Of a stretch of 64,000 bases of DNA, positions 1 through 8,947 are shown piece by piece. The first letter of the stretch is position 1. The number at the start of each line of letters is the position of its first letter. The position numbers and the translations under genes are program-made. Source of the stretch: Chlamydiota bacterium (GTDB taxonomy: Bacteria; Chlamydiota; Chlamydiia; Chlamydiales; Parachlamydiaceae). The notes under the pieces are model-generated. The model saw nothing but the letters and a program-made list of their open reading frames with translations. It was not told where the DNA came from and did no database searches. The stretch covers positions 1 to 64,000 of the forward strand of contig JABDCX010000006.1 in the NCBI GenBank assembly GCA_013287915.1, in the 5' to 3' direction.

Positions 1-476
1 AGAGTGGCGGCTTCTGAAAGATCGACGGTCCATTGCTCAAACCCAATCTGGTCAATCTGTTGGAACAACTCAACTAGCGACCCTTCAATAATTTCGAGAT
101 AACTCCACAAGGCCTCGTTGATCTGCGCGAGCGCACTTTTCCAATCTTTTGGCGAAAGCGCAACATGCGGAAGTGTGGTCAGTCGCTTGACCCTCTTGAT
201 CACATCATCCACGGCATGGTTTAACCGATAGCCGTCATCATTTACAGCCGAAAGCTGCGGGGGGATATGGGGAAAGGCGTGTATCGCCCCTTCTAAGCGG
301 TGGCTCGTTTCTATCTCTTTGTTTGTCAAATAATTAGAAAGCTGATCCGCCATCGATTCCGTCAGAGTGGCGGCTTGTAGATGCTCGCACGATTGCCAAA
401 TCATTACTCGATCTCCATATTCAATAAGGATATCAAGATCAAGAAAATATGTATAGAGTCTTTCCTGCTTCATCAT
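1..476 (-). CDS. Hypothetical protein, 3' part cut off by window edge
   Basis: An open frame on the minus strand starts at tandem ATG codons (476 or 473; product begins MMKQERLYTY) and runs without a stop to base 1, giving at least 158 residues. The visible part is rich in leucine, acidic and basic residues, has no signal peptide or membrane segment, and looks like a helical cytoplasmic protein. I recognise no family. It is divergent from the zinc-ribbon/transaldolase pair, about 50 bases away, so the two promoters must lie back to back. The C-terminus is missing, so function and full length cannot be judged. Confidence 0.6.
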   Translation of the reverse strand, partial: MMKQERLYTYFLDLDILIEYGDRVMIWQSCEHLQAATLTESMADQLSNYLTNKEIETSHRLEGAIHAFPHIPPQLSAVNDDGYRLNHAVDDVIKRVKRLTTLPHVALSPKDWKSALAQINEALWSYLEIIEGSLVELFQQIDQIGFEQWTVDLSEAAT

Positions 477-525
477 TTATTTAATCTTGCCATCAAGAGG
501 GGGCAAAAGATACAATGGAGTTACT

Positions 526-900
526 ATGTCAGAAAAAGAACAAATGCTTCAGTTTAAGTGCCTCTCGTGCGGAAGCGATGTGGGTTTTTCGTTGTTTAAT
601 CTCGACGAAAAAATGCCGATCGACTGCCCCGATTGCAAGAGAAAATACCTCTTTAGCGATCAGAACCTGATTCGCCAGGTGAAAAAGTTTGCAGCTCTTT
701 GCAAGCAGATCCGTGAGTCAGAAGAGATCTTGGGACATGCCAATATCGGGATCGACGTTGGCGAACACCATGTCAAAGTCCCTTATAAGCTTCTCCTTTC
801 GCGACTGAATTCGAGCTTAGATCTCAGCATTGAGGGAAAGACCCTCTCCATTCAATTTCGCGTGGAACCCACAAAACTCCAATCAGGAGCTTCATCATGA
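526..900 (+). CDS. Small zinc-ribbon protein
   Basis: This encodes 124 residues from ATG 526, preceded by a GGAG at 517-520; a longer frame from 487 has no ribosome site. Cys12/Cys15 (CLSC) and Cys34/Cys37 (CPDC) form a classic four-cysteine zinc ribbon, followed by a mixed helical/strand region of about 85 residues. The stop codon overlaps the tal start (ATGA), so the two are translationally coupled. The ribbon suggests nucleic-acid or protein binding, but no family beyond the fold is recognised and nothing here links it to the pentose phosphate pathway except the coupling. Confidence 0.75.
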   Translation: MSEKEQMLQFKCLSCGSDVGFSLFNLDEKMPIDCPDCKRKYLFSDQNLIRQVKKFAALCKQIRESEEILGHANIGIDVGEHHVKVPYKLLLSRLNSSLDLSIEGKTLSIQFRVEPTKLQSGASS

Positions 901-1859
901 ATAAGCTTGAACAAATCCGCAAGATGACGACGATCGTTGTCGACACGGGCGATATCGATGCGATCAAAACCTTTCATCCGACCGATGCCACGACAAATCC
1001 CTCTTTGATATCTGCCGCTGCTTTAAAGCCACAGTACCAAAACCTGATCGAAGATGCGGTGGCTTATGCGAAAAAACACGGCACGACCCCGGGACAGCGT
1101 CGAGCGCTACTCTTGGATAGGCTTTTTATCAGTTTTGGCGTCGAAATCTTAAAAAATATTCCAGGCCGCGTTTCGACCGAAGTGGACGCACGCCTCTCCT
1201 TCGATGTAGAAGCGAGCATCCAAAAGGCGCGCGAGCTGATCCGCCTCTACAAGGAAGCTGGCATCGACAAAGAGAGGATCTTGATTAAATTGGCTTCGAC
1301 TTGGGAAGGCACTCTTGCTGCAAAGGTGCTGGAAAAAGAGGGGATCCATTGCAACATGACCTTGCTGTTCAGCCTGCCGCAAGCGATCGCCTGCGCGGAA
1401 GCAAGAGCGACCCTGGTCTCCCCTTTTGTAGGAAGAATCCTCGACTGGTACAAAAAGCAAACAGGAATCGCCAGCTATCCTCCTCAAGAAGACCCAGGCG
1501 TTCTTTCCGTGACTAAGATCTACAACTACTTTAAGAAATTCGACTACAAAACGGTGGTCATGGGCGCTAGCTTCCGCAATGCAGATGAAATCATCGAGCT
1601 GGCAGGTTGCGATCTTCTGACGATCGCTCCTCCCCTCCTCCAAGAACTTTCCTCAGCTGAAGGCACCATCACGCGCAAGCTCGATCCTGCCAATGCCAAA
1701 GGGCTCCCCATCGATAAAATCTCTCTAGATGAAAAAGCATTTCGCTGGCACATGAATGAGGATCCGATGGCAACTGACAAACTCGCCGAAGGGATCCGTA
1801 AATTTGCTGAAGATGCTGTGAAGTTGGAAAACACCATCGTGGCAAAATACAACGTGTAG
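897..1859 (+). CDS. tal: Transaldolase
   Basis: This 320-residue protein matches the TalB subfamily in length. Transaldolase moves a dihydroxyacetone unit between sedoheptulose-7-P and glyceraldehyde-3-P in the non-oxidative pentose phosphate pathway in the cytoplasm. The Schiff-base lysine is visible as Lys131 in [11 protein letters not shown], and the N-terminal TTNPSLI and CNMTLLFS motifs are typical of the family. The start overlaps the preceding zinc-ribbon gene by four bases and a small conserved gene follows after 7 bases, so the three probably form one transcript ending at the hairpin near 2186-2215. Confidence 0.96.
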   Translation: MNKLEQIRKMTTIVVDTGDIDAIKTFHPTDATTNPSLISAAALKPQYQNLIEDAVAYAKKHGTTPGQRRALLLDRLFISFGVEILKNIPGRVSTEVDARLSFDVEASIQKARELIRLYKEAGIDKERILIKLASTWEGTLAAKVLEKEGIHCNMTLLFSLPQAIACAEARATLVSPFVGRILDWYKKQTGIASYPPQEDPGVLSVTKIYNYFKKFDYKTVVMGASFRNADEIIELAGCDLLTIAPPLLQELSSAEGTITRKLDPANAKGLPIDKISLDEKAFRWHMNEDPMATDKLAEGIRKFAEDAVKLENTIVAKYNV

Positions 1860-1866
1860 GTTAAGC

Positions 1867-2184
1867 ATGATCTGGCATCCAGACGTTCCCAATCTTCCGA
1901 TCAAAAAGCCGAAAAAAATCGAAGATATCGAACAGATGGATCCCACGTTTCTCAACTCTTTGCCAGGCACGGAAGTGCAAGAGATGGTCGACGGTGCCGC
2001 CGAAGCTGTGGCAAAAGCTTTCAAACAACAAGTGCCAAACGGTACCCACGAACAGTGTCTTGAGATCGTTTCTGTGGCTCTCACCATCACAGGAAGCGGC
2101 ATCGGCGGCCAGGTCGGCAATGCGATGATCTCCCAAGCAGACAAGAATGCAGAAAGGGTGGCAAGCCTGTTTTTCCCTGAATGA
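1867..2184 (+). CDS. Conserved hypothetical protein downstream of tal
   Basis: This 105-residue soluble protein starts MIWHPDVPNL seven bases after the tal stop. It has a proline/lysine-rich N-terminus and a glycine-containing helical stretch (GSGIGGQVG) near residue 80. There is no signal peptide and no membrane segment. The tight spacing to tal suggests co-transcription. I do not recognise the family. Its stop codon lies directly before a repeat-like hairpin that separates it from the convergent symporter gene. Confidence 0.7.
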   Translation: MIWHPDVPNLPIKKPKKIEDIEQMDPTFLNSLPGTEVQEMVDGAAEAVAKAFKQQVPNGTHEQCLEIVSVALTITGSGIGGQVGNAMISQADKNAERVASLFFPE

Positions 2185-2185
2185 C

Positions 2186-2215
2186 AGGGACAAGGGACGT
2201 TAGGGACCTGTCCCT
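2186..2215. terminator. Hairpin of REP-like sequence between convergent genes
   Basis: AGGGACA (2186-2192) pairs with TGTCCCT (2209-2215); the stem extends inward through GG/CC with one bulged A. It begins two bases after one stop codon and directly abuts the stop of the opposing symporter gene, so it is placed to end both transcripts. The motif GGGAC is repeated three times inside it. A partial copy lies near 12906-12920. Confidence 0.5.
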
Positions 2216-3613
2216 TTACTCTGAGAGCACTAGCTTTTCTTTGGCGAGGATATGCACAAACAGCCTTGTTTCTGCGATCACTACGCCAGAGAGTGCGCAC
2301 AAGCCAATCAGGTTGGGGATAGCCATCAGGCCGTTGCAGATGTCGGAAATTTTCCAGACGATATCGAGCTCCAGGATAGCCCCTGGAATCACAATCAAGG
2401 TGAATAAAAAGCGGTAATAAGGGATGGAAGAGGCTCCAAAAAGATACTCGATGCATTTCTCGCCATAATAGGCCCATCCCAGTATCGTCGTGAAGGCAAA
2501 GAGCAGAAGTCCGATTGTGACGATGTATCCGCCCCATGAAAAGACGGAATTGAACGCGGCTAGGGTTAGCGTTGCTCCATTTATCAATTTCCCATCGGCT
2601 CCAGCAGTGCCAAACACATCTGTGACAGCTAACACGAGGCCCGTGGCGCTGCACATGACGATCGTGGCTAAAAAGCAACCGGTCATCGAAACGAGAGCTT
2701 GCCTTCCAGGAAAATCGGTCCTAGCTGCCGCAGCGGCAATCGAGGCGGTTCCAAGCCCGGCCTCACTGGTCATCAACCCTCGACTCACGCCGACTTGAAT
2801 CGCCATCAAAACGCCTGCTCCCATGAAGCCGCCAACAGCCGCCTGCCCGCTAAATGCGGATAAGACGATCATGGTAAGCGCGTCTGGGATCCGATCGATG
2901 TGGACAATTAAAATCGCACCGGCACCCAAAATGTAAAAAATCGCCATGAAGGGCACTAAGACGCTTGCCATCTTACCAATGCTCTGAATGCCACCGAGCA
3001 ACGTTAATCCTGTAATGATCGCAATGAGTGTCCCTGTGATCCACGTCTCGATGCCAAACATGCTCTTCATCACATCGGCGACAGAATTCGCCTGCAACAT
3101 GTTGCCGCCCCCAAACGCCCCAATTGCCCCGAAAATAGCAAAGCTGACCGCCAGCCACTTCCAGCCTAGGCCATATTCAATAAAATACATGGGGCCACCG
3201 CACATCTCACCGCGATCGTCTTGCCTGCGAAACTTCACAGCCAAAATCGCTTCGGCATACTTGATTGCCATCCCTATCAAAGCAGTCATCCACATCCAAA
3301 AGAGGGCTCCAAAACCACCGACAGTTAAGGCTGTGGCAACGCCAGCAATGTTCCCAATGCCAATCGTAGCCGCTAGTGCGGTCATCAGCGAGGCAAAATG
3401 GGTAATATCCCCCTCTCCATCTCCCGTCTTCTGGGATCCAAAAGCGAGGCGCAACGCGTAAGGCAGATAGCGAAACTGCAACCCTTTCAAAACGACCGTT
3501 AAATAGACCCCGATGCCGATGAGCAAAATCATCAGAGGAAGTCCCCACACCCACCGGTAGAGGAGATCGAGTGTCGACAGAATAAATGTATACGTTTGAG
3601 AATGGTCCATCAT
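2216..3613 (-). CDS. Sodium:alanine/glycine symporter (AgcS family), copy 1
   Basis: This encodes 465 residues with about ten hydrophobic segments, typical of the AGCS family (TC 2.A.25), which couples uptake of alanine or glycine to sodium entry across the inner membrane. The family signature is visible around residues 80-110 (GALFWMWMTALIGM then KYAE), followed by GGPMYFIE and TSEAGLGTASIAAAAA. The ATG overlaps the stop of the upstream paralogue (ATGA), so the two are a tandem operon. It is clearly related to the genes at 3610-5031 and 28755-30125. Substrate choice cannot be read from sequence. Confidence 0.9.
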   Translation of the reverse strand: MMDHSQTYTFILSTLDLLYRWVWGLPLMILLIGIGVYLTVVLKGLQFRYLPYALRLAFGSQKTGDGEGDITHFASLMTALAATIGIGNIAGVATALTVGGFGALFWMWMTALIGMAIKYAEAILAVKFRRQDDRGEMCGGPMYFIEYGLGWKWLAVSFAIFGAIGAFGGGNMLQANSVADVMKSMFGIETWITGTLIAIITGLTLLGGIQSIGKMASVLVPFMAIFYILGAGAILIVHIDRIPDALTMIVLSAFSGQAAVGGFMGAGVLMAIQVGVSRGLMTSEAGLGTASIAAAAARTDFPGRQALVSMTGCFLATIVMCSATGLVLAVTDVFGTAGADGKLINGATLTLAAFNSVFSWGGYIVTIGLLLFAFTTILGWAYYGEKCIEYLFGASSIPYYRFLFTLIVIPGAILELDIVWKISDICNGLMAIPNLIGLCALSGVVIAETRLFVHILAKEKLVLSE

Positions 3614-5031
3614 TCGGGAAGAGCTGGGGCTTTTTGCCGTGTTGACTTGCCCTTTTCTTGCTCAATTTGATGGAGGAACACACGCGTTTCAGCAACAATC
3701 ACGCCAGAGAGTAAAATCAAGGCAATTAAATTGGGAATCACCATAAAAGCATTTAAAATATTGGCAATGTGCCAAACCACTTCCATTTTTAAAGCGGCCC
3801 CTGGAATGATCAACAGGCAAAAGAGGATCCGGTAGACAATGACAGCTCGATCGCCAAAGAGGTATTCAAAACACTTTTCTCCGTAGTAGGCCCAAGCAAC
3901 CACTGTCGAAAACGCAAAGAGAATTAAACCAATCGATACGATGTACTGTCCCCCTGGGACTGCAGAGTCGAACGCGGCGATCGCCATCGTGGCTCCCGTA
4001 AGAACCTTTCCAGCCTCATCGACCTGGCCCTGCACCCCTGTCAGCGCCAAAACAAACCCGGTAATGGAACAAATAATGACGGTGGAGATCAGCGCTCCAG
4101 TCATCGTAATCATCGCTTGACGCCCAGGACAATCGGTACGCGCAGCAGCAGCAGCCATCGAGGGGATTCCCAGCCCGGCTTCATTGGAGAAAATGCTGCG
4201 CGCCATTCCGGTTTGGATACCCACCATCACCGTTGCACCCAGAAAGCCTCCAAATGCCGCTTGCCCTTCAAAAGCGCTCTTCACAATGAGCATAAACGCA
4301 GCTGGTAAGTGCTCCACATTCAACACCATGACGACTAGCCCAGCAATCAAATAAAAAGAGGCCATAATCGGAACAAGAACGCCTGAGACTTTGCCAATGC
4401 TCTTCACGCCGCCCAAAACGACAAAAGCGGCCAGCACACACAAGACAAGCCCAGTGATCCACGGGTTGACATCCCATACATTGTCGATCGCTTCAGCAAT
4501 GGCGTTCACTTGAACTAAATTGCCAGTTCCAATGGCTGCCAGCGCTCCAAAAATAGCAAAGAGCACGGCCATCCACTTCCACCCCACGCCCTTTTCGATG
4601 TACTGCATAGGGCCACCGCACATTTCCCCTCTTTCGTCAAGCTGCCGATACTTCACTGCTAAGAGCGATTCTGCATATTTCGTAGCCATTCCAAACAGAG
4701 CTGTCACCCACATCCAAAAAATAGAGCCAAGGCCCCCAATTGCGATGCCGGTAGAAATGCCGACGATAGTCCCAGTCCCGATCGCGCCGGCTAAAGAGGT
4801 CATTAAAGCTTGAAACTGACTGATATCGCCTTCAGCGGAATTTTGAGGTGGCAGGACGGTCTGCTTAAGAGCATACCACAAGTAACGGAACTGCATGCCA
4901 CGCAGCAGAACGGTCAGGTAGATGCCCGTCCCTGCAATGAGGATGAGCAACGGAGGGCCCCACACCCAATTCATCACTTTTTCTAAAAAACTTTCCAAAA
5001 TTGCGTTGTATTGTTCCATCAAACCGCCCAT
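3610..5031 (-). CDS. Sodium:alanine/glycine symporter (AgcS family), copy 2
   Basis: About 473 residues, ten or more membrane segments, first gene of a two-gene operon of AgcS paralogues. Signature stretches match copy 1: FWMWVTALFGMATKYAE, GGPMQYIEKG and SNEAGLGIPSMAAAAA. The start is uncertain: ATG 5031 (MGGLMEQY) has no good ribosome site, ATG 5019 (MEQYNAIL) has a weak GGCGGT ahead of it, and an in-frame TTG lies at 5040. The function is sodium-driven import of small neutral amino acids, inferred from family. The C-terminal tail is charged and extends past the last membrane segment. Confidence 0.9.
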   Translation of the reverse strand: MGGLMEQYNAILESFLEKVMNWVWGPPLLILIAGTGIYLTVLLRGMQFRYLWYALKQTVLPPQNSAEGDISQFQALMTSLAGAIGTGTIVGISTGIAIGGLGSIFWMWVTALFGMATKYAESLLAVKYRQLDERGEMCGGPMQYIEKGVGWKWMAVLFAIFGALAAIGTGNLVQVNAIAEAIDNVWDVNPWITGLVLCVLAAFVVLGGVKSIGKVSGVLVPIMASFYLIAGLVVMVLNVEHLPAAFMLIVKSAFEGQAAFGGFLGATVMVGIQTGMARSIFSNEAGLGIPSMAAAAARTDCPGRQAMITMTGALISTVIICSITGFVLALTGVQGQVDEAGKVLTGATMAIAAFDSAVPGGQYIVSIGLILFAFSTVVAWAYYGEKCFEYLFGDRAVIVYRILFCLLIIPGAALKMEVVWHIANILNAFMVIPNLIALILLSGVIVAETRVFLHQIEQEKGKSTRQKAPALPE

Positions 5032-5088
5032 ATTAGACAATGAAGCATTCTACTCGATCTCTAGTTTCGGAACAACGTTTTTTTATTT

Positions 5089-5159
5089 GAGCCTTTCCCG
5101 CTGTGCCTCTTCGACGATCCTCTGAAATCTTTTCGAAGAATTCACAGCGGGAAAGGCTC
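5089..5159. terminator. Long perfect inverted repeat, terminator-like
   Basis: A 17-bp perfect inverted repeat (5089-5105 with 5143-5159, arms GAGCCTTTCCCGCTGTG and complement) encloses a smaller one (TCTTCGA / TCGAAGA). On the plus strand it is followed by ATTTTTTA, on the minus strand by an A-rich run. It lies between two genes that are both on the minus strand, and the TGA stop of the antiporter gene overlaps its outer edge. It looks like a transcription terminator, but the U-tract is on the strand without an obvious upstream gene. Confidence 0.55.
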
Positions 5160-6351
5160 ATTTTTTAGCATAGAGCATGCGAAGAAAGAAAGGAGGGACC
5201 AAAGTCGTGACAGCGATGACAATGATCAAGGCTGCATAGAGAGACTCATCGAACACTTTTGTAGCTAAGCCCACGCCAGCAAAAATCAACCCAACCTCAC
5301 CTCGTGGAATCATCGCGACTCCAATTGCTGTTTGTACAAAACGGGACTCCTTGAAGAGGCAAAAACCAGACAACAGCTTGCCCAAAACAGCAACGACGAT
5401 CAATGAGCCACTTAAAAGCCAGATGGTTCCGGATGACCAATCGATCTCGCGCAGATTCAGCGAAAGCCCAATAGAGACGAAGAAAATGGGGGTAAATAGA
5501 TGCACAATGGGGCGCATTTGCTTTTCCACCCGCTGGACAAATTCCTTGGAGTCATTGAGCCAAGTCCCAACGGGCAGTTTGAACTGACGCGAGAGGGCCA
5601 GTCCCGCAGCAAAGCCGCCCAAAAGCTCTGGCGCCCCTAAAGAGTAAGCGACCCAGGCAAACAATAAAATGAGGGAGACGATCATTGTCGGCAAGAGACC
5701 TGGAATGGTGCTGTTCTCATCCCATTTTTTTATCGACTTTGAAATCAGCTTAGCTGCAATCGGAGCCAGGAGGAAAAAGAGGGCGATAAACAAGAGCACC
5801 CTGCCGGCATTCCAGGCATGAACGGAACCGCTGGTGGCAAATTCGTACAAGACTGCCAAAAAGACGATCCCAATGATATCGTCGAGGACAGCTGCGCCCA
5901 AAATGACTTGAGCTTCTGGACTTCCCTGTTGCTTCAAATCGTGAAGCACGCGCAAGGTAATGCCGATGCTGGTCGCTGTCAAGGTGCTTCCGATAAAGAG
6001 GCTTGTCAAAAGTGAAAGATCAAAGAGTGCATAACTAACGGCAAACCCCAATGCGAATGGGAAAACGACACCGCACACAGCCACAATTGCCGCTTTAGAG
6101 CCAGCACTCACCAAACGGCCGATGTCCGCCTCTAACCCAACTTCAAACAACAGGAGAATAATCCCCACCTGAGCCAATAGCACGACGGGATCGGACAGTT
6201 GAACGATGTTTAAAAGACTCGGGCCAATGATGATCCCAGCCAACAACTCTCCAATAACGGAGGGTGCTTGAAAATAAGCCGCAACTTCCCCCATGACACG
6301 TGCAGAAAAAAGGATCAACACGAGTTGAATGAGAAAAACATGCCCTTCCAT
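5158..6351 (-). CDS. Na+/H+ (or K+/H+) antiporter, CPA2/KefB-type
   Basis: This 397-residue protein has about 12 hydrophobic segments and no soluble C-terminal domain. It carries the cation:proton antiporter-2 pattern: GELLAGIIIGPSLL near residue 35, LLFEVGLEADI near 70, FVSIGLSLNL near 290 and IPRGEVGLIFAGVGLA near 350. Members exchange Na+ or K+ for H+ across the inner membrane and help set pH and ion balance. It may feed the sodium gradient used by the neighbouring AgcS symporters, an inference from position only. The trx gene lies just upstream on the same strand with a 21-base gap, so co-transcription is likely. Confidence 0.88.
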   Translation of the reverse strand: MEGHVFLIQLVLILFSARVMGEVAAYFQAPSVIGELLAGIIIGPSLLNIVQLSDPVVLLAQVGIILLLFEVGLEADIGRLVSAGSKAAIVAVCGVVFPFALGFAVSYALFDLSLLTSLFIGSTLTATSIGITLRVLHDLKQQGSPEAQVILGAAVLDDIIGIVFLAVLYEFATSGSVHAWNAGRVLLFIALFFLLAPIAAKLISKSIKKWDENSTIPGLLPTMIVSLILLFAWVAYSLGAPELLGGFAAGLALSRQFKLPVGTWLNDSKEFVQRVEKQMRPIVHLFTPIFFVSIGLSLNLREIDWSSGTIWLLSGSLIVVAVLGKLLSGFCLFKESRFVQTAIGVAMIPRGEVGLIFAGVGLATKVFDESLYAALIIVIAVTTLVPPFFLRMLYAKK

Positions 6352-6372
6352 GTGTGATCCTTCCTAATAAAT

Positions 6373-6696
6373 TTATGCAAGAGACGTGGTAATCAGCTTT
6401 TTTAGCGATTCTTTATCTCGTATGCCAACGACGCGGTTGACTTCTCTTCCATCTTTAAAGACGATAATCGTTGGAATCGACGTGACGCCCAGAGACGAGG
6501 TCGTTGCCTGTGCCTTTTCTATGTCGAGCTTAGCGATCGTCGCCTTTCCATTCATTTCAACCGACAGCTCGTCGATGATCGGAGCGATCATTTTGCAAGG
6601 ACCACACCAATCTGCGAAAAAGTCGACAAGAGTGACTCCCTTGCTGATCGTTTTTTGAAAATTTTCATCGTCTAGATATACAAGGTTACCTGCCAT
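6373..6696 (-). CDS. trxA: Thioredoxin
   Basis: A 107-residue thioredoxin with the intact active site WCGPCK near residue 30, the conserved cis-proline region SIPTIIVFKDG and the closing helix. It reduces protein disulfides in the cytoplasm using thioredoxin reductase. I chose ATG 6696 (MAGNLVYL) because GAGG lies six bases upstream; ATG 6702 overlaps that site and the further-upstream in-frame start is only a TTG. Length is standard for the family. Confidence 0.93.
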   Translation of the reverse strand: MAGNLVYLDDENFQKTISKGVTLVDFFADWCGPCKMIAPIIDELSVEMNGKATIAKLDIEKAQATTSSLGVTSIPTIIVFKDGREVNRVVGIRDKESLKKLITTSLA

Positions 6697-6805
6697 ATTC
6701 ATCCTCAAGTTAAGTGTGCTTAAAACCTCAACTTTACCAGGGAGAGTTCTTTTCTGAAAAGAGAGATTGTGTTATAGTCTACACCTTATCGAAAGGGATC
6801 AGATC

Positions 6806-7750
6806 ATGTCAGAAGAGCAAAAAAATTATTGGATATTAGCTTATTACGGATTCCACCCGATTGCCGATCCGCATGCAGAAGTCGCACGCCACAAAGCTTT
6901 CCTTGAGCCACGCGATGTCACGTGCCGCATCTACATTTCAGAGGAAGGGATCAATGGGCAAATGAGCGCCTTGCATACCCATGCTCAAGAATACATCGAT
7001 TGGATGAAATCGCGGGATGAATTTAAAGAGATTGCCTTTAAAATCCACGCGCACCACGAGCAAGCCTTCCCACGCAAGACGATCAAATATCGAAAACAGC
7101 TCGTCGCAATCGATGCTCCCGTCAACCTATCACAACGGGGCGAACACGTTTCTCCAACGCGCTGGAAGGAATTGCTCCAAACAGAAAAAAACAAGATTCT
7201 CCTCGACGTGAGGAACGAATACGAATGGAAAGTAGGGCGCTTTGAAGGGGCCGAGCTGCCACCTTGCGAAACTTTCCGCGAATTTGTCGCTTACGCCGAT
7301 CAGCTCAAAAAAACGGTCGATGCCGAAAAGACCCCCGTGATGATGTATTGCACCGGGGGGATCCGCTGCGAACTCTACTCCTCAGTCCTCAAAGAACGGG
7401 GATTTAACACGGTTTACCAACTCGATGGCGGCGTGATCGGCTACGGCCTCCAAGAAGGGAATGCGCATTGGCTTGGCAAGCTCTTCGTTTTCGACGACCG
7501 CCTCACAGTCCCTATCGATCCCCATGCAGCTGCTCCTGCGATTGGCACTTGTCACCACTGCAATGCCTCGAGCGAAAGCTACTATAACTGTGCCAACATG
7601 GACTGCAATACCCTCTTTTTATGCTGCCCAGAATGCTTGAAGGCAAACAAAGGTTGCTGCTGTCAGGCGTGCCTAGAAGCTCCACGCGTCAGGCCACACC
7701 ACGCTGAAAATGCTCATAAGCCCTTTAGAAGGTGGCAGAAAGGCCCCTAA
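6806..7750 (+). CDS. trhO: tRNA uridine-34 hydroxylase TrhO (rhodanese family)
   Basis: This 314-residue protein belongs to the YceA/TrhO family, which makes 5-hydroxyuridine at tRNA position 34 with oxygen. The N-terminal acylphosphatase-like domain (residues 1-100) carries YISEEGINGQ; the rhodanese domain (about 120-230) has YCTGGIRCE with the active-site cysteine; the C-terminus holds a cysteine-rich cluster (CHHC, CCPEC, CCCQAC) likely to bind metal. ATG 6806 follows AAGGGATC; the frame extends further up but without a ribosome site. Its last 26 bases overlap the convergent gene below. Confidence 0.93.
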   Translation: MSEEQKNYWILAYYGFHPIADPHAEVARHKAFLEPRDVTCRIYISEEGINGQMSALHTHAQEYIDWMKSRDEFKEIAFKIHAHHEQAFPRKTIKYRKQLVAIDAPVNLSQRGEHVSPTRWKELLQTEKNKILLDVRNEYEWKVGRFEGAELPPCETFREFVAYADQLKKTVDAEKTPVMMYCTGGIRCELYSSVLKERGFNTVYQLDGGVIGYGLQEGNAHWLGKLFVFDDRLTVPIDPHAAAPAIGTCHHCNASSESYYNCANMDCNTLFLCCPECLKANKGCCCQACLEAPRVRPHHAENAHKPFRRWQKGP

Positions 7751-8543
7751 TGAGCTCCAGCATTTTCTGCTTGGTGCTGTCGAGGACCACTGTCAAGCCA
7801 GGCTTGACACCCCGTTCAGAGAGCTCAAAGGCTTTCATGGTGTTGCAAATGCGACCATCGAGCCTCACGCCAAGACCGCGAATTCCCACCATGTTTCCCC
7901 AATCGCCAAACATCTCCAGCGTCATTTCGCAAGCTGTGATGAGAAACAAGACCTGGCGTCCTGGATTGGCGTGGACGATCTTGAGGATCTCAGCACCGAT
8001 GTAGTGGATTGTGGGGATCAGCAAGGGAACCACGCGCTCTTTGGGAAGGGCGTGCATGCATTTGCCAATGAAACACTGTTGGCAAACGGGATGGTTGGAA
8101 TCGGCAATACACTGATCTGTGAAGCGTCCTGAGGGGCATTCAAAAGGTTTATGGCAGTACGAAAAGCCGATCACGAAGATGGCATCTGGATTCTCTAATA
8201 GGTGCTTAAAGGCATCGACCGATTCGACGCCGTACAAAAAAAAGTCGCCTTCGCGGGTGTAGGGTTTTGTTTTGAGGGCTGATTTGATAAACGCACAAAA
8301 ATAGCGAAGAGGATGTTTGAAAATTTGCTTAAATACTTGCATCCCATGGTCTTTCGTGACCATCCACTTCAAACTCTTCCATTTGAGATGCTTAGCCGTT
8401 TCGGGGGTGATTCCTGGCATTTGTGGCAAGGTAGTCAATTCTTTCAGGGGATGGGTCTGGCGCGCCTGGCGTGCAGAAGCCTCCCAGGAAGCCTCATAGC
8501 TTTCCCACGACTGCCCCTCTTTCCATAGCTTTAACTTCGACAT
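7725..8543 (-). CDS. Cysteine-rich protein, possibly DUF116-like
   Basis: A 272-residue soluble protein. The N-terminal third is tryptophan- and lysine-rich. A central cluster near residues 130-165 has C-H, FECPSGRFTDQC, VCQQC and IGKC, suggesting an iron-sulfur or zinc site. A Rossmann-like region follows (VVPLLIPT, VLFLITACEM). Spacing of the cysteines recalls DUF116 proteins, but I am not certain. It overlaps trhO tail to tail by 26 bases and is 11 bases downstream of a small gene on the same strand, with which it may be co-transcribed. Confidence 0.72.
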   Translation of the reverse strand: MSKLKLWKEGQSWESYEASWEASARQARQTHPLKELTTLPQMPGITPETAKHLKWKSLKWMVTKDHGMQVFKQIFKHPLRYFCAFIKSALKTKPYTREGDFFLYGVESVDAFKHLLENPDAIFVIGFSYCHKPFECPSGRFTDQCIADSNHPVCQQCFIGKCMHALPKERVVPLLIPTIHYIGAEILKIVHANPGRQVLFLITACEMTLEMFGDWGNMVGIRGLGVRLDGRICNTMKAFELSERGVKPGLTVVLDSTKQKMLELIRGLSATF

Positions 8544-8554
8544 TCCGCTCTCTA

Positions 8555-8743
8555 TTACTCTGAGCGAGAGTCCATATCGAGCTTCTTCTCAATGATCTCT
8601 TTGGCTGTGGCCTTCACGGTGGCTAGCCCTTCTGAAAACCCCAGTAACCGCATGAGGTCGTCACAGTAGCACACTTCTGTGCTCAGCTGATCATTAATAG
8701 ACTCTAACATGGCTATTCTCTTGAGCAACTGTGCTTTAGTCAT
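8555..8743 (-). CDS. Small hypothetical coiled-coil protein
   Basis: This encodes 62 residues from ATG 8743, which is preceded by a strong GGAGGGGAG ribosome site; a longer frame to 8842 has none. The product begins MTKAQLLKRIAMLESINDQL, a heptad-like leucine pattern suggesting a short coiled coil, and has a CYCDD motif in the middle. There is no signal peptide. It sits 11 bases upstream of the cysteine-rich gene on the same strand. No known family recognised. Confidence 0.65.
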   Translation of the reverse strand: MTKAQLLKRIAMLESINDQLSTEVCYCDDLMRLLGFSEGLATVKATAKEIIEKKLDMDSRSE

Positions 8744-8947
8744 GACTCCCCTCCTTTGGTTATTGGTTTCGGAAGGAATCGAGCAAGTCGCATGCCAAGT
8801 GCCGTGTTTTGACCAAATACATTTTAATATACTGATTATCAATATATTATGAATTTGTAACCGGCAGCCTCTACTCTCGCAGTTTCAGGCCCATTCTGCC
8901 ATATTTTTTGGTTGCCGTCGATCAAATAATCGCTTATTGTGACTCGT

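Noticed and set aside
1149-1643. Long minus-strand frame within transaldolase
   Set aside because: Shadow of a clear conserved gene in another frame.
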